From NCBI GenBank assembly GCA_001599815.1, contig BCIA01000007.1:248001-312000 (forward strand): a stretch of 64,000 bases of DNA, given 5' to 3'. The position numbers were made by a program, and so were the translations under genes. This DNA is from Furcasterigmium furcatum. Lineage: Eukaryota > Ascomycota > Sordariomycetes > Glomerellales > Plectosphaerellaceae. The notes under the pieces are model-generated. The model ran no database searches. It saw only the letters and a program-made list of their open reading frames with translations, and was not told the origin of the DNA. Shown one piece after another: positions 21,247 to 33,773 of this stretch (positions within the stretch are counted from its first letter, which is position 1; each line of letters begins with the position of its first letter).

Positions 21247-23004
21247 ATGGCCTCTCGCACGCACACCACCGGCGGCGTCCTCGCCAGCGCATTATGCCTG
21301 ACGAGCGTCCTTTTCGGCGTCGCCACGGCGCAGTCGCCCTATTTACTCGGCACGCGAGGTATGCCGGCTCCCGATCCCGCTCTCGACATGCCGGACTGAC
21401 GATGCACCCCCAGATGAGATCAAGCAGAGCGCACGAACCCTAGCATACGACATGATGCTCTTCTACGACGGAAACCAGACGGGCATGATCCCCGGGATCC
21501 TGCCCGGCCCCCCATCGTACATACCGCGCGCCCACCGCCCCCGAGCCCCCCCGGTGCACCCGTCGCTAACCATGACTTTTTCTTCCCCCGCAGCGAGAAC
21601 AAGGGCCCCTACTACTGGTGGCAGGGCGGCGCCATGATGGCCGCCTACCTCGACTACTGGTACTACACCGGCGACGACAGCTACAACGACGTCGTCTTCC
21701 AGGGCATGCAGCACCAGGTCGGCGAGGACAGGAACTACGAGCCCAGGAACCACACCCTGACCCTCGGAAACGACGACCAGGGCTTCTGGGGCATGTCCGC
21801 CATGCTGGCTGCCGAGCTCGGCTTCAGGGACGCCGAGCCAGGCCAGCCCCAATGGCTGGCCCTCGCCCAGGCCGTCTGGAACAGGATGAACCTGCCCGAG
21901 CGCCACCAGACAGACTGCAACGGTGGCCGCTGCTGCGGCGGCGGCATGCGCTGGCAGATCCCCATCAGCAACGATGGCTACGAGTACAAGAACAGTGAGT
22001 GGTGCACATTTATGGTGATATAGCCCCTGCTGACATCCGTCCCCAGCCATCTCCAACGGCTGCTTCTTCAACATCGGCGCCCGCCTGGCCCGCTACACCG
22101 GCAACGACACCTACATGGAAAGGGCCGAGGACACCTGGGACTGGCTCTGGGGCGTCAATTTCATAGACCATGACCTGTGGAGGGTCTACGACGGCGCGCA
22201 GATCCACGAAAACTGCACCAAGGTCGTGCAGGTCACCTACTCGTACAACATCGGCATCCTGCTGCAGGGAGCCGCATACCTCTACAACTATGTAAGTCAA
22301 CTTCTCTGCCCCGGGCGATCTGTCCGTCCCCATGCTGACGCCACCGCCAGACCAACGGCTCGGCCAAGTGGGAGGAGCGCGTCGACAAGCTCACGGACCG
22401 CATGATGAAGGACTTCTTCCCCAACAACACCGCCTTCGAGGTCTCCTGCGAGCCGCGCCAAGGCGCCTGCAGCCGCGACATGCTCATGTTCAAGGGCTTC
22501 GTCAGCCGCTGGCTCCCCACCGTCGCCCAGCTCGCCCCCTTCACCGCCGACAGGATCCGCCCCGTCCTCGTCGACTCGGCCGCCGCCGCCGTCAAGCAGT
22601 GCACCGGCGGCGCCTCCGGCCGCGCCTGCGGCTTCTACTGGACCCGCGGCGAGTACATCGACCCCGCCGTCGACAAGACCACCGGCGCCGGCGAGGCCCT
22701 CAACGTCCTCTCCGCCGTCGTCGGCCTGCTCATCGACGACAACAAGGTGCCCCTGACCAACGACACCGGCGGCACCTCCCGCGGCGACCCCAACGCCGGC
22801 ACCGGCCCGTCGTCCATCCGCGACTTCCGCCCGCTCACGACCGGCGACAGGGCCGGCGCCGGCATCATCACGGCGCTGTTCTGCATCGGCGCCGCCGCGA
22901 CATTCGTCTGGATGAGCCTGTCGTCCAAGGGGAGGGACGAGTTCCAGGGCCCGCTGCCGGGGTCACCCGGCGGCCTGCGGTCCTCGCTGCCCATGAAGGC
23001 GTGA
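21247..23004 (+). CDS. GH76 mannan endo-1,6-alpha-mannosidase (Dcw1/Dfg5 family), membrane-anchored
   Basis: Five exons: 21247-21358, 21414-21516, 21594-21994, 22047-22291, 22351-23004; introns of 55, 77, 52 and 59 bp; 504 aa. Family members act at the cell surface, linking or remodelling GPI-mannoproteins in the fungal wall. After a signal peptide (ending VATAQS) come DEIKQSARTLAYDMMLFYDG, the ENKGPYYWWQGGAMM block, and the catalytic Asp pair in GNDDQGFWG; later CGGGMRWQIP and the SNGCFF block are typical. Splicing restores each of these across junctions. The C-terminus has a hydrophobic helix (AGIITALFCIGAAATFVWM) followed by about 30 hydrophilic residues, so it is a transmembrane anchor rather than a classical GPI signal. 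Confidence 0.93.
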
Positions 23005-23320
23005 GCGGGCGAGCTGGCGAGCGAGGCATGCTTTTGGGCTCTGGCGCTCATTCATCTATCAAGGCGTTTTCACATGGCGGATCCTCTTGCGTTATCGGCG
23101 GCCGATACTGTACTTATTTACCTCTGGATGTAGGATCGTGATTCCCCCCCTGTTTCATACTGCATAAATAATCATTTACGGCCTTGTACGACCACCGCAA
23201 ACCTCATTTTCTCAAGTGAATCGGAACGTCCTCATTATGTGATGCTGGCGCTGCAGGAGAGGTTCCCGCCAGCCAGAGCGCCGTCGCTATGCAAAAAGTC
23301 TACAGTGACAAGCCCAACGC
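23005..23320. other. Intergenic region between convergent genes
   Basis: 3' flanks of the GH76 and TAPT1-family genes; AT-richer. Nothing else seen. Confidence 0.55.
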
Positions 23321-26300
23321 CTACCAAATGCGCTTCGTGACCATCTCCCACCGCTGCACCCCCTGGTACTCGCCCTCGGGCGCCTTAGTCCCCCGTTCCG
23401 GGCGGCCCTTGCCTTTGAGCCCCTCGTCCTTGTCCGCGTGGATCCACCGGTGCTTGTCGTCCGACACCTCGACGTGGCCGTACCCGCCCAGCCGACGGCC
23501 CTTGGCGTCGTAGGTCTTGGGCTCGGCCTGGCCCACGGACACGAGATACTCCTTCTCCTTCATTTTCGCGTATCGGTTCCGCGAGAACCAGAGCAGCCCC
23601 ATGCCCAGCAGGATCTTGATGATCAGGAGCACTAGGAAGGCGATGAAGAAGACTACGATCATGGTCACCGCCGCGACCACCTCGTCCGTGTTCCACGACA
23701 TGAAGGAGCGCGGCTCGCTGGCGGAGGCCGAGCCGTAAACAGCCCGGCCGAGGGCGTCGCGGAGCAGCGTGTCGAGCCTGTCCAGCGCCGCCAGCATCAC
23801 GGGCGATGAGGGCGTGGCCGACTCCTCGGTGAGCGACGTCTGCGTGGACTCCAGAATGGGCGCCGGCACGTGGGTGGAGAGGAACATGTGATATGTCTGC
23901 ACCGACGCTCGGATGAACAGACAAGAGAGGGGGATCACGGCCAGGCCGACTCGGCGCGTCAAGGTGGGAGACATGAATGCCTGAGGAAATTAGCAGGGGC
24001 CAGATGTATCGAGCCTAGGGGAGATGCTCACGTTTGTGTAGTAGTCCTTGCATAAAATATCAAGAATCCTGCTGTAGAACTGGCACCGGATCTTGTTGAA
24101 CTTGTTAATGTATGCGTGCTTGATGAAGTCCACCAGAATCTCGCTACCGATAACGATGACGAATGGCGAGAGGACCTCGCCGGACCACAGCCAGGAGGGC
24201 AGGACGGTGAAGCTGTGAGGCAGAATCGAGGGGCTGTGGAGCGGCTTGGTGCTTGTGGCTTTGGAGCTGTCCCAGTAGCCGGTCCCCGGGACGGACAACC
24301 CGCCGACCTCGACGACATTGCGCATGCCGATGATGAAGATCATGAGCCAGATCTGGAACCGTTCGACAATGTCCGCGCAGGTCAGTTGGAAGAGATTGTC
24401 CTTGTCGAAGCGCTTGAAAACCGTGCTCTTGATCTCGACAAACTGGTTCGAGAGAAGGAGGGTCAAAAGGGCATTGGAGTAGGAGTTGACGGCAACATTC
24501 AAGCTGATAACTTGGAAGTATAAAACCACCGAGTGTACGATGGTGTAGAAAAGGCCGAGGAAGAACAAGCCCAGCGGGAGCAAGAGTTTGGAGCGTCCAA
24601 ACTTGTTCCTCGATAGGGACTCGTCGCTGAGGAGGCATTCGAATATGTCCTGTCCCAGAGCAGACAGGAGGCGGTCTCCGACCTAGCAGAGTTCAGCAAT
24701 AGCGCGAGAAGATTCGGGGGAGACAACCGACCTCTAGGACGCTGTATATAACATAGAGCTTGATGGCGTCTTGACCACGGATCACATGGTACATGCGACT
24801 CGCGTCGAGCTTCATGAGGAATATGCAGCTCAAGATGATGATGCCGCCCTGCATGAGATCCGCCTTGTGCCTAGATGTTAGATTGGAGGGCAGCGACTTC
24901 GTCCTACGGTGTCGCGCTTTGCCAGTATGTTGGTGATGATGGGGTTGCCTGATGCCGTTGACCTTGGCATCTGGGGCAACATCAGGAGGGCCTCCATTGT
25001 GCCCTGGTGTCAGTCCAGGCCCGTGATCGTGGGAGCTGACCGAGCGCCTCGCCTTCGACTGGCCGCGATCCGGGATTGGGTCTGCCGGGACTGGATCCAC
25101 GCATTCGGAACACTGGCTTGCCATCGAGCTGCGGCGGCCCCTCGTCCGGAGCCTGCCCATGCCGGTCCACACATATTCGACGGCCCACCGCATCTCCTTG
25201 TTGACGACATAGAGCCACCATCGTACCAGAACGCCAATGGCCACGACGAACCTCATTGGCAGTATGGTGAAGTTGTAGAGCCACGCGTCCAAGCAAGCCA
25301 GTGCGCCGAAGCAGAGCGTGCGCTCAAGATAGCCGATCAGAAGCAGCACGTTTTTGAGCCGCTCGATCTTGACGGCCATGGACTCGTACGGTATGTCGTT
25401 GATGTGCGAGTTGTGAATATAGAGTGGGCTCGGCCTTAACGTTGACATCTCGAGCTGGAGGTGTGTCGGGATCGACATGGGAGGGAGCGGGATCAAGGGA
25501 GGTACCGGTGAGGGCAACGGCCGGTCCTGCTGTGGCGGGCGAAGATGTGCGGAAGACCTGGGAGCGGAACGAGCGCCATGGGGCTGTCCGTTGAGATTCA
25601 GATGTAGTGGTGGTGGCCGCGCCGATGGGTTGAAGGAGTTTCGACGCGGTGACGAGGTCGGACCTTGAGCTCGTCTGCCAGCTCCCGGGGGCGTGGAAAG
25701 CGTCCTAGGGCCGGCGGGCCTCCGGTCGTGGTCGAAACCTCGGGGATTGCGTCCACCATCGGTGATTGGACTCGATCGTAAAAGCTCCGGGTGCCTGAGC
25801 ACTTCTTGCCGAATCGATTTGAGCTGCTCGGAGATGCTGAGGCGCGGGGCTCCATCTTGAACCAGATGTCCCCCAGCCACGCCGTCAGGAACCACGGCCA
25901 CAGGAAGTGACTCTGGCTCTTCGGCAAGTTGCTGCATCCCTGCCGCTGACAGTCTTCTAACGCGGTCATGGCCGGGCGACTTCTTGTCGGACCCCGAGCT
26001 GGATCGGTTCCTGGTCTTCGACTGGCCGTCTTGCTTTCTGTCCCCGTTGGCCGACGTGGGTTCGGATACTGAGGGGTGTTTCACGACGTAGGTGTCGAAA
26101 TCTTCTAGATTCCCGTATAGATGGCCCTGGATCTCGAGCGCTGGAGGGACTTTGCTCGCGTGACCGTTCTGGATCGTGGTCGTGATCGGGGCAGGAGGGG
26201 CGGAGGTCGGCAGCGCTGCTGGGGATGGAATAGGCAGCACGGTTGACTTGATCGCCGGAGAAGCCATCGGGGAGGAAGGTTCGGGAGGAGGAGTCGGGAT

Positions 26301-26405
26301 CTTCGAATGCGCCTCCGCCGCTGCCGAGGGCAGGTTCGTGGCCGTCTTGTTCTGTCGGTCGAGATCTCCATGATCATTCCCGTTCAGTCCAACCATTTCC
26401 GCCAT
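23321..26405 (-). CDS. TAPT1/Emp65-family multi-pass membrane protein
   Basis: Three exons: 26405-24732, 24682-24032, 23980-23321; introns of 49 and 51 bp; 994 aa. The yeast relative Emp65 works with Slp1 in ER protein protection; animal TAPT1 is a ciliary/ER protein. About 320 residues of disordered, Pro/Ser-rich sequence precede the conserved part, which opens with YESMAVKIERLKN and LERTLCFGALACLDAWLYNFTILP, then LMQGGIIILSCIFLMKLDASRMYHVIRGQDAIKLYVIYSVLEVGDRLL in pieces across intron one, and AVNSYSNALLTLLLSNQFVEIKS. Intron one has an unusual GTCGGT donor, but only this join restores VLEVGDRLLSALGQDIF. A further hydrophobic segment (VTMIVVFFIAFLVLLIIKIL) lies near the C-terminus. The ATG at 26405 is the first in frame. 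Confidence 0.92.
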
Positions 26406-26788
26406 CGCGGCCGGCAACAACCGCCATGCGGGTCTTTCCTGGCAAGGTGGTCGAAGTATTTGCTGCGGGCGTCTCGTGGGCCACGTCCAGGGTCAGAAAG
26501 AGTTGCGACGGAAGTGACAGATTGGCGGATGTTTATGTAGGTATGTTCCAGATGTGCATGCGGCTTGGAGTTGCAGGTCGAAGACGGTTCGTCGAAGTGC
26601 CAAAGTGGGTAAGCGGGCCAAGCTCCCCAGTTCCGATGGCGCTAGCCTAAATACGGCCTAGCGTGCTGTCGTAGGACAATGCGTGAAGTTCGCGACTCGG
26701 AATGTTTTGAGGTTTTGAGCAAACTAAATTTCCTCCCTCCTGACTCTGTCTATTTCCTGCGTACCGACAATCACCTGGCCGGCAACAA
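26406..26788. other. Intergenic region
   Basis: Promoter side of the TAPT1-family gene and 3' flank of the aldolase gene. No feature recognised. Confidence 0.5.
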
Positions 26789-27882
26789 CTAGTGATATCC
26801 GATATCTACCTGCTCGGCCTGCACGGCGACGACCCCGGAATCCCCATTGACCTGCTTCACAGATGCGACAACGCCGTTCTCCTTGCCGTGGCCGTTGGTC
26901 ACCCCGTTGGTCTTTGCCTTAGGGACATCTTCAGCCAGCTTGCTCTTCAGCTTGGCCATCTCCGAGCTCATCCACGCGGTCACGGCCACGATATCGGCAC
27001 CGCAGTTGACAAAATGGAATCCCTGCTTGACCTTGGCCGCAGCCGCATCCGCGCTCAAGGCGAAGTGCCCGACATACTTCCCGGCCGCAACGCCAGCCTT
27101 CAACACCCGCTCGATGGCGGTCTGCACCTCGGGGGTGGAGGCGTGGTCGAATGCCACGTAGCCCATAGATGAGGCCAGGTCGTTGGGCCCGATGAAGAGC
27201 ATGTCGATGCCGTCGACCGCCGCAATCTCCTCCACGTTCTCGACCGCCTTGCGAGACTCAATCTGCACGCAGACCATGACGTTGTCGTTGGCCGTCAGGA
27301 GGTATTCGCGACCGTTCTGGTTGAACGCCGCAGGGGCATACATGGCGCCGGCTCCTCGCGTCCCCTGGGGCCACCGCTCCGATGGGTATTTGCATGCTCG
27401 CACGATCGCTTCCGCTTGTTCCTACCGGGGGCGCCGGTTAGCCCATATCTCGGACGGGATTTCTGGAACGGCTCACCTTGGTCTCGCACATGGGGACCAT
27501 GACGGCATGCGCACCGCAGTCCAGTGCTCGCTTGACCATCCAGTGCTCCGAGGCCGCGATGCGCACGATGGGCGACACGCCGGAGGTAGAAATAGCGCCG
27601 ACCTGGAGGTACATGTCCCGGTCGTCGATGTTGCCATGCTCTGTGTCGATGAGAACCCACTGTCCGAGCCCTTCGTCAGCTTGACTCTTCTCCAGGTCGT
27701 TCTTCTGCTGTAAGGCTTACATCTTCGCCGAGCGGTGCGACTGTCCTCGCGAGGGAGTACCCGGGGAGCTCCAGCCACTGTCCGACACTCGGGCCTTCGC
27801 CTCTCGCCGCGCGCTCGAGGGAGTCTCGCAGGCGAGTCTTGCCGTTGGCATCCACCACTGGGGAGGCGATCTGGGGTGGCAT
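26789..27882 (-). CDS. HpcH/HpaI-family class II aldolase
   Basis: Exons 27882-27721, 27659-27477, 27421-26789 with introns of 61 and 55 bp, all phase 0; 325 aa. Metal-dependent retro-aldol cleavage of 2-keto-3-deoxy acids is the family reaction; the fungal L-rhamnose pathway aldolase Lra4 belongs here. Motifs: VLIDTEHGNID after junction one, the VRIAASE strand, the metal-ligand Glu in VQIESRKAVENVEEIAAVDG and the Asp in GPNDLASSMGY. The last ~60 residues (Lys/Asn/Val-rich) are outside the usual domain. No peroxisomal or secretory signal. It is divergent from the polyol-type dehydrogenase at 29011, 1.1 kb away. The true substrate is not determined by the sequence. Confidence 0.92.
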
Positions 27883-29010
27883 TTTGTTCTTCTTGCTGTG
27901 ATGCTTTCCTGTCTTTGGTTTCGTCGTACAGTCAAGTGACTTTTGAACAATCCCCAAGACGACGGATACTGTGCCGCTGAGTGATGGCCGGCCGGAGCCC
28001 GGACCGAGGACCCTCCACGGCCGTTGGTGGACAATGGATCCGCCCCGAGTGCGGGGGCCACACTCGGCATGACTACCGTACTAGCTCATCACTGCTTCTA
28101 CGTAACAAGTGCAAGCGGGAACACTTCGGGGTGTGCCGGCTTTCGGAGAGACCTCTCTTCCAACACTGCGCGGTCGCTGCCACTCGCAATACCTTCGTAT
28201 TGATACTATCTAGAAGCTAGATCGCATGCTGTGTCCCAAGTCGGCGTCGAGAGAGAACTGTCTGGGGCCATGGACGATGATCTGGCGTCAAGATGATTCG
28301 ACTGCGGCCGGGGGTGGTTTCCCGTGATTTTCCATGTTGGTTGGCTTGGTCATAAGAGTCGCAGAAGGCAGAATAGGTGGTCAGGCGAACTGATGATGCA
28401 GTCTGTCTCTTGTGCTTGATGGCCGCAAGAGAAAGACATCCCTTGCAGACATCAGCTAGTAAGACCCGAAGGATTTATAGACTTTCCAAGCGCAGAGCCT
28501 CCATACAGGCTGTAGCCCACGCTTCTGGCGTGTCCCATGCATCGCCTGAGTGTCAAGTTTGCCGTTATCTGGTGGCACACACTGGCATTGGGGGCTTTGG
28601 TCTGGGTCCGTATCAGTCTGGTGCCCAGGCCAAGAGGAACGAACCCCTAGGGAGATTGCATGCGGGGAAACAAGACTACCGATGCTTGATATCTCCAATA
28701 CAGGGGTCGGTATCTGCTTCCAGTTGGTATGTTCGTGCGAGTAGGGAGTTGTCGGGGTCCATCCCACCATGGGGCCGGGCTCCGAGCCGGAGGGGCACTA
28801 CGGAGTTCAACATCGAGATAACGGCCGGATCTCACCCTCTCAGGCAATGAGTGCAATGACGCATGCATCGAACATCAACATTCGAACTCGGCCATTGATT
28901 GACAGTCCAAAAGCGGCATTCTGATCGTCCGATCCAGGCACCTCCAACGGCGACAGGCGTTCCGGCTTACCCTCATCCTCATTTCAGCGCTGAGAACCCA
29001 TCTCAGGATC
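27883..29010. other. Divergent intergenic region between aldolase and dehydrogenase
   Basis: Shared upstream region. No gene recognised; no clear operator seen. Confidence 0.5.
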
Positions 29011-30265
29011 ATGTCCGGCAACTCACTCCCGACCTCCAACCGCGCGATCGTTTGGGTCGGGGCAAGGAAACTCGAGGTCCAGCAGCGACCGGTTGTCCCG
29101 CCCGGAGAGGACGAGGTCCTGGTCGAAATCATCGCAACCGGAATATGTGGCTCTGACTGCCACAACTGGGAGAGCGACAAGGTGTCTCGCCAGCTTGTCC
29201 TGGGGCACGAGTCCTCCGGCGTCATCATCCAAGTCGGTAGCGGTGTCAAGGACCGCGCCGTGGGCCAGAGGGTGGCCGTCGAGCCGGGATTTGCCTGCAT
29301 GGAGTTCGTCCAACCCTCCTTCAACTTTCTTTCATGGAGAAGCCGCTGACGCCTTGACCTAGGTGTGAGTTCTGTCTGCAAGGAAACACCAACATCTGCG
29401 CGAAGTTAAAGTACTGCGGGCTTGATCCAACCGACGGCACCCTCTGCCAGTACTTCACGTGCCGGTCCTCCATGACCGTCCCGATCCCTGATACCGTCTC
29501 CTGGGAGGAAGCTGGAGCTATTCAGCCCCTGGCAATTGCCGTACAACTAGCACGGAGGGCGTCCCTGAACGCCCGCCAGACAATGGCTATTTTGTGAGTG
29601 ATTCGCTCGTCCGACATGTCAAGGCTCTCTGCTGATGTCTGTCCCTCACAGCGGTTGCGGCCCGCTGGGTCTTCTTATCCTGGCAGTCGCCAAAGCCTAC
29701 GGAGTCAAAACAATCGTCATGTTCGACATCGAGCCGTCGAGGACCAAGTTCGCCGAATCGTACGGCGCGACAGTCGGAATCGTCACACCGAAGAACGATG
29801 ACCCCTCCAAGGACTCTCTGAGCTTCGCCCAGGACTACGCCAAGGAGATAATCGCTAAATACGGCGTTGGTCACGGTTTCGATGTGGCTGTGGAGGCCAG
29901 CGGAGCGGAAATATGCGCTCAGATGGCGGTTTGCATGCTCAAGTCGGGCGGAACCTGCATCCAAGCTGGCCTCGGCAAGCCGCTTACCGCGGTGCCGCTC
30001 TTCCTGCTCACCGCGAAGGAGCTGAATATCAAAGGTGAGTCCCAGCGACAGCTGTACTGCAGGGAGATTGCACTCTGACACGGCAGCAGGAACTGTGCGG
30101 TATACTCCGGGATGCTTTGCAGAAGCGATCAGCCTTCTGGATAGGAAACTTGTCGACCTCAAGCCCCTTATTACCTCGACATACCCGCTCACACAAGGGG
30201 AGAAGGCTTTCGAGGCCCAGCATGCGAGGAAGGATATTAAAATAATTATCATGAACCAGCAATAG
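29011..30265 (+). CDS. Zinc-dependent sorbitol/xylitol/arabinitol-type dehydrogenase (MDR family)
   Basis: Four exons: 29011-29303, 29363-29593, 29652-30034, 30090-30265; introns of 59, 58 and 55 bp; 360 aa. NAD(P)-dependent oxidation of a polyol. Catalytic zinc ligands are Cys46 (GICGSDCHNW) and His66-Glu67 (GHESSG). The structural zinc site is complete only after splicing: Cys96, Cys99, Cys102 and Cys110 (CMECEFCLQGNTNIC). The Rossmann loop is GCGPLGLL, and the strand ending VMFDIE suggests an acidic residue that favours NAD. The first intron has a GTTCGT donor, and only this join restores the four-Cys cluster. It converges with the beta-galactosidase gene 117 bp away. Xylitol, L-arabinitol or galactitol are plausible substrates. 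Confidence 0.92.
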
Positions 30266-30382
30266 ACGTCGAATAATGTCGATCTTGAGGCATGAAGAAG
30301 AACGCCGTAACCGCCTGCAAAACACACCAACACCTGCCCAGAAACGCCTCAAACTTCACCATTACATCTCAAACCTGATTCA

Positions 30383-33300
30383 TCAGTCCAGCAGCACCTC
30401 AAACTTGAAGTCTTTCGACTTCAGCTCGTACTCGGGCAGCGTCGCCGGCCCGCAAGACCCCGTCCCCAGGCCATGGTGCGCCCAATCCAAGCGAACGATC
30501 GTATCATCCCGCTTCCTCTTATGAAGCTCGTACGGATGCTGGCACTCTTCCAGGTCACTGGTCGTGTAATGCATGGCCGAGAACGATGCACCGTCCAGGT
30601 TGCCGAAACGGGCCCTGAGCAGCCTCTCCGAGTCGCTGTCGTGTCCGGCCAAACCGTGATCCTTGGATGGTCCGCTCAAGAACTCGACCCATCGCACATC
30701 AGTCCGGTTTCCGCCATCCTGAGGAAATTCGTAGTCAACGAAGAGATCGTCAATGGTCTCCTCCCACTTTCCGAAAGGCTGGCTCAGCTTCTTGTCCCGG
30801 TAGCTTTCACCGGGTCCCCTTCCCCACCATCGAGCACGGCCTGCGTCCCGGATACCCAACGTGAGCCCGATGCGCGCAAACGTGCTTGGCAAGAGAAGAC
30901 CCTGAGGTTTCCCCTTGACAGAGATGAGAAGGCTGTCTCCCCGAAACCTGAAGGAAGTGACCAACTCGACCTTCCAAGCAAGGACAGGAGGGGCGACCTT
31001 GCCATGCACCGTGACAGTGACTCCCTTGGCGTCCCGCGACCAGCGGATAGATTGGGGATAGTGCTTCGTCTGGTGCATGCGTCGGTTGCGCCATTCCTGT
31101 CCAAACCGGCCCCCTCTGTCGTTGTCCGTGAGAGCGCGGTAGAAGTCGACCGTAATTGGCTCGGTGATCAGGTTCTGGTCAGGACATCTGGGCCGTGTCC
31201 AGCTCAAGAGGGTGCCTTGAACCAGATCGAACTTCCACTTGGTTCCTGTGCCGGACGTGATGGAGATCAAGTTCGGGCCGATTGTCTCCACGTCAGGACA
31301 TAGATTCAAGTGTTGGGAAGGAATCGATCTTCCTGGCGAGCCAGACTGCTCGAGCTGAAGTTGGGAGCATGTCCTTGATTCAGGTCGGCTGATCTGAACC
31401 TGGCCCCAAGCGACCCGGTGACCAGCAGCCGCCCAATTGGTGTCCTTAGCGAGAGTGAAGTCCACATGAAGATATGTTTCCGGAGAAGCGTCGCTTGGCA
31501 GCTCTGGCAGACGAAGCTTTGCCTTGGAATGAGGTTTGATGCCTAACGGAACATGTCAGTCCACTGGGTGATTCGAAAGCCTCAGAGGTTCACAAACCAT
31601 GGGGGATCTTGATAGTTCCTTTATGAGGCAGATGCTTTCCATCAGAGACAAGATGGAAGCTGCAATTGAGGTGGTCGAGAGTGAGAACGTCGTAGCGATT
31701 GATGATGGTCAGATCATGTCCCTTGAGGCCCAGAACCTGCACTGGCTCGATGGCTTTCTTGTACTCTGTGAGACCAGGTGTCGGCGTGTGAATCGAGAAG
31801 CAAAGGCCGTCCATTACGAAGTGGTTGTCGTTCGGGTCATCGCCGAAGTCGCCTCCATAGCCCATGTACTCCTCTCCGTCTTCCGTTTTGGTGCGAAGGC
31901 CCTGAGGCTGTCAGTCAATGGGAAGCAAGGCAACTTCTTGGGGACTCACATGATTTGCCCATTCCCACACGAACCCGCCCATCAGCCGAGGGTACTTGTA
32001 AAATGCATCGATGTACTCCTTGATGTTACCTGGGCCATTTCCCATAGCATGAATATACTCGCAGAGCACCAGAGGTTTGTCCCAGTGTTTGTCTTCACCC
32101 CAGCCGATGATGCTTTCAACAGAAAAGTACATCCTGCTCTGGATGTCCGTGGACTTGGCCGACCAGTCGCCTTCATAGTGAATTGGCCTGGTCTTGTCCA
32201 CGCTCTTGATGTAGTCGTGCATGGCTTGGTGGTTTCGGCCGTAGAACGACTCGTTTCCGAGGGACCAGATGATGATGGATGGATGGTTCTTGTCCCGCAT
32301 GACCATCTGTCGCGCGCGATCGACATAGGCCTCCTTCCAGTCCGGATTGTCCGAGGCGAATTTGGCCGCATCTCCGCCGATAACGCCGAGTCCATGGCAC
32401 TCCAAGTCGGCCTCGCCTAGGATCCAGAGCCCCAGTTCGTCGGCTAGGTCGTACAGCCTCGGGTCGTTGATGTAGTGGGAGGTGCGAATCGCGTTGATAT
32501 TATGATTCTTCATGATAAGTAGGTCGCGTTTGAGGAACTCATAGGGAACGGCGCGTCCCGAATCAGGGTGATGTTCGTGACGATTGACGCCTCGAATCTT
32601 GATGGGTTTCCCGTTCACTGAGAAGACGCCCTTGATCAATTCGACACGGCGGAATCCAACGCGAATAGGGATGACGCTGTGTCCAGAGTCCACAGTAAGT
32701 ATGTAGAGATACGGTGTTTCTGCCGTCCATTTGAAAGGGTTCTTCACGTGAAGGACCAGCCGACGTGATTTGTTGGTGGTCAGCTGCCACTGGCATCCTG
32801 AACCGACGCATACGCCCTCGGCATCCATCAGGCTCAACTGCACGGAATTTGCAGCATGCCCGGCGATATCCAGGTCGACGACGAGCTTGGCATCCTTGTA
32901 GTCATCGTCGAGGACGGTCTTCACGTGTACGTCGTTGGGGGAGAAACGTGGGAAGGCATGCAGGTAGACATCGCGGAAGATGCCACTGAGCCACCATTGG
33001 TCTTGGTCCTCGATATAGCTCCCGTCACACCGCTGATAGACTTCCACAGCGAGTGAGTTGTCCTTTTCCCAGTGGACAAAGTCTGTGACGTCAAACTCGC
33101 TTGGGTTTCTCGATCCTTGGGAATAGCCGACGTCGTTTCCGTTGAGCCAGACTCGGAAGGCCGCGTCCACGCCCTCGAAGCGCAGTCTGATCTGCGACCC
33201 CGAAAAGTGCCACGGCACCTGGAAGGTCGTGATGTGCCGACCACACTCGTTGTCTGTCAAGGGCACGTTGGGAGGGTCGACGGGAAACGGGAAGTCGACG

Positions 33301-33773
33301 TTGGTGTATTGGGGGCCCTTTCCATACCCTTGGCATTGCCACATCCCCGGCACTTGGATGTGGTCCCATTCCGAAGCATCAAAGCCCGAGTGCCAGAAGT
33401 CGACCGGTCCATGGAAAGGAGACTGCGAGAGGTTGAACTTCCAGCGTCCCGAGAGGCAGATGGACCGTGCCTTGCCCGCATCCAGAGTCAAGGCATCCTC
33501 TGCTCGATCGTAGACGTAGAAGTAGCTGCGCGGCTGGAGCGTGTTCCTGTGGAGGACCTTGAGGTTGCTCCAGTCCGGCTGAGGGCCGAAGCCGGTGTGA
33601 TCCCAAGGATGGATGCCATCATTATGGGAAGATCCCGAAGTTGGGATGATCGAATGCTGGTGATTCCTGGTGGGAGGCTCGCAGGGTTCACTCGCGTTCA
33701 GGTCTCGAAAGGCGAGATTGAGGTGTAGAGATGATGTCTCTTCGACATTGCAGTCGCTGTCGTGAGACGCCAT
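30383..33773 (-). CDS. LacZ-type beta-galactosidase (GH2), intracellular
   Basis: Exons 33773-31950, 31901-31598, 31542-30383; introns of 48 and 55 bp; 1095 aa, slightly longer than bacterial LacZ. Hydrolyses terminal beta-galactosides. No signal peptide, so it acts in the cytoplasm and needs an importer. The order is the GH2 sugar-binding domain (GMWQCQGYGKGPQYTNV, WLNGNDVGYSQGSR), the Ig-like domain, the TIM barrel and the C-terminal small-chain part (GPGESYRDKK). The acid/base is Glu508 in SLGNESF and the nucleophile Glu572 in LCEYIHAMGNG. The first intron ends at one of two acceptors six bases apart (CAGCCTCAG); the second is preferred because it is farther from the CTGAC branch. Shares a divergent promoter with the xyloglucanase gene. 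Confidence 0.95.
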
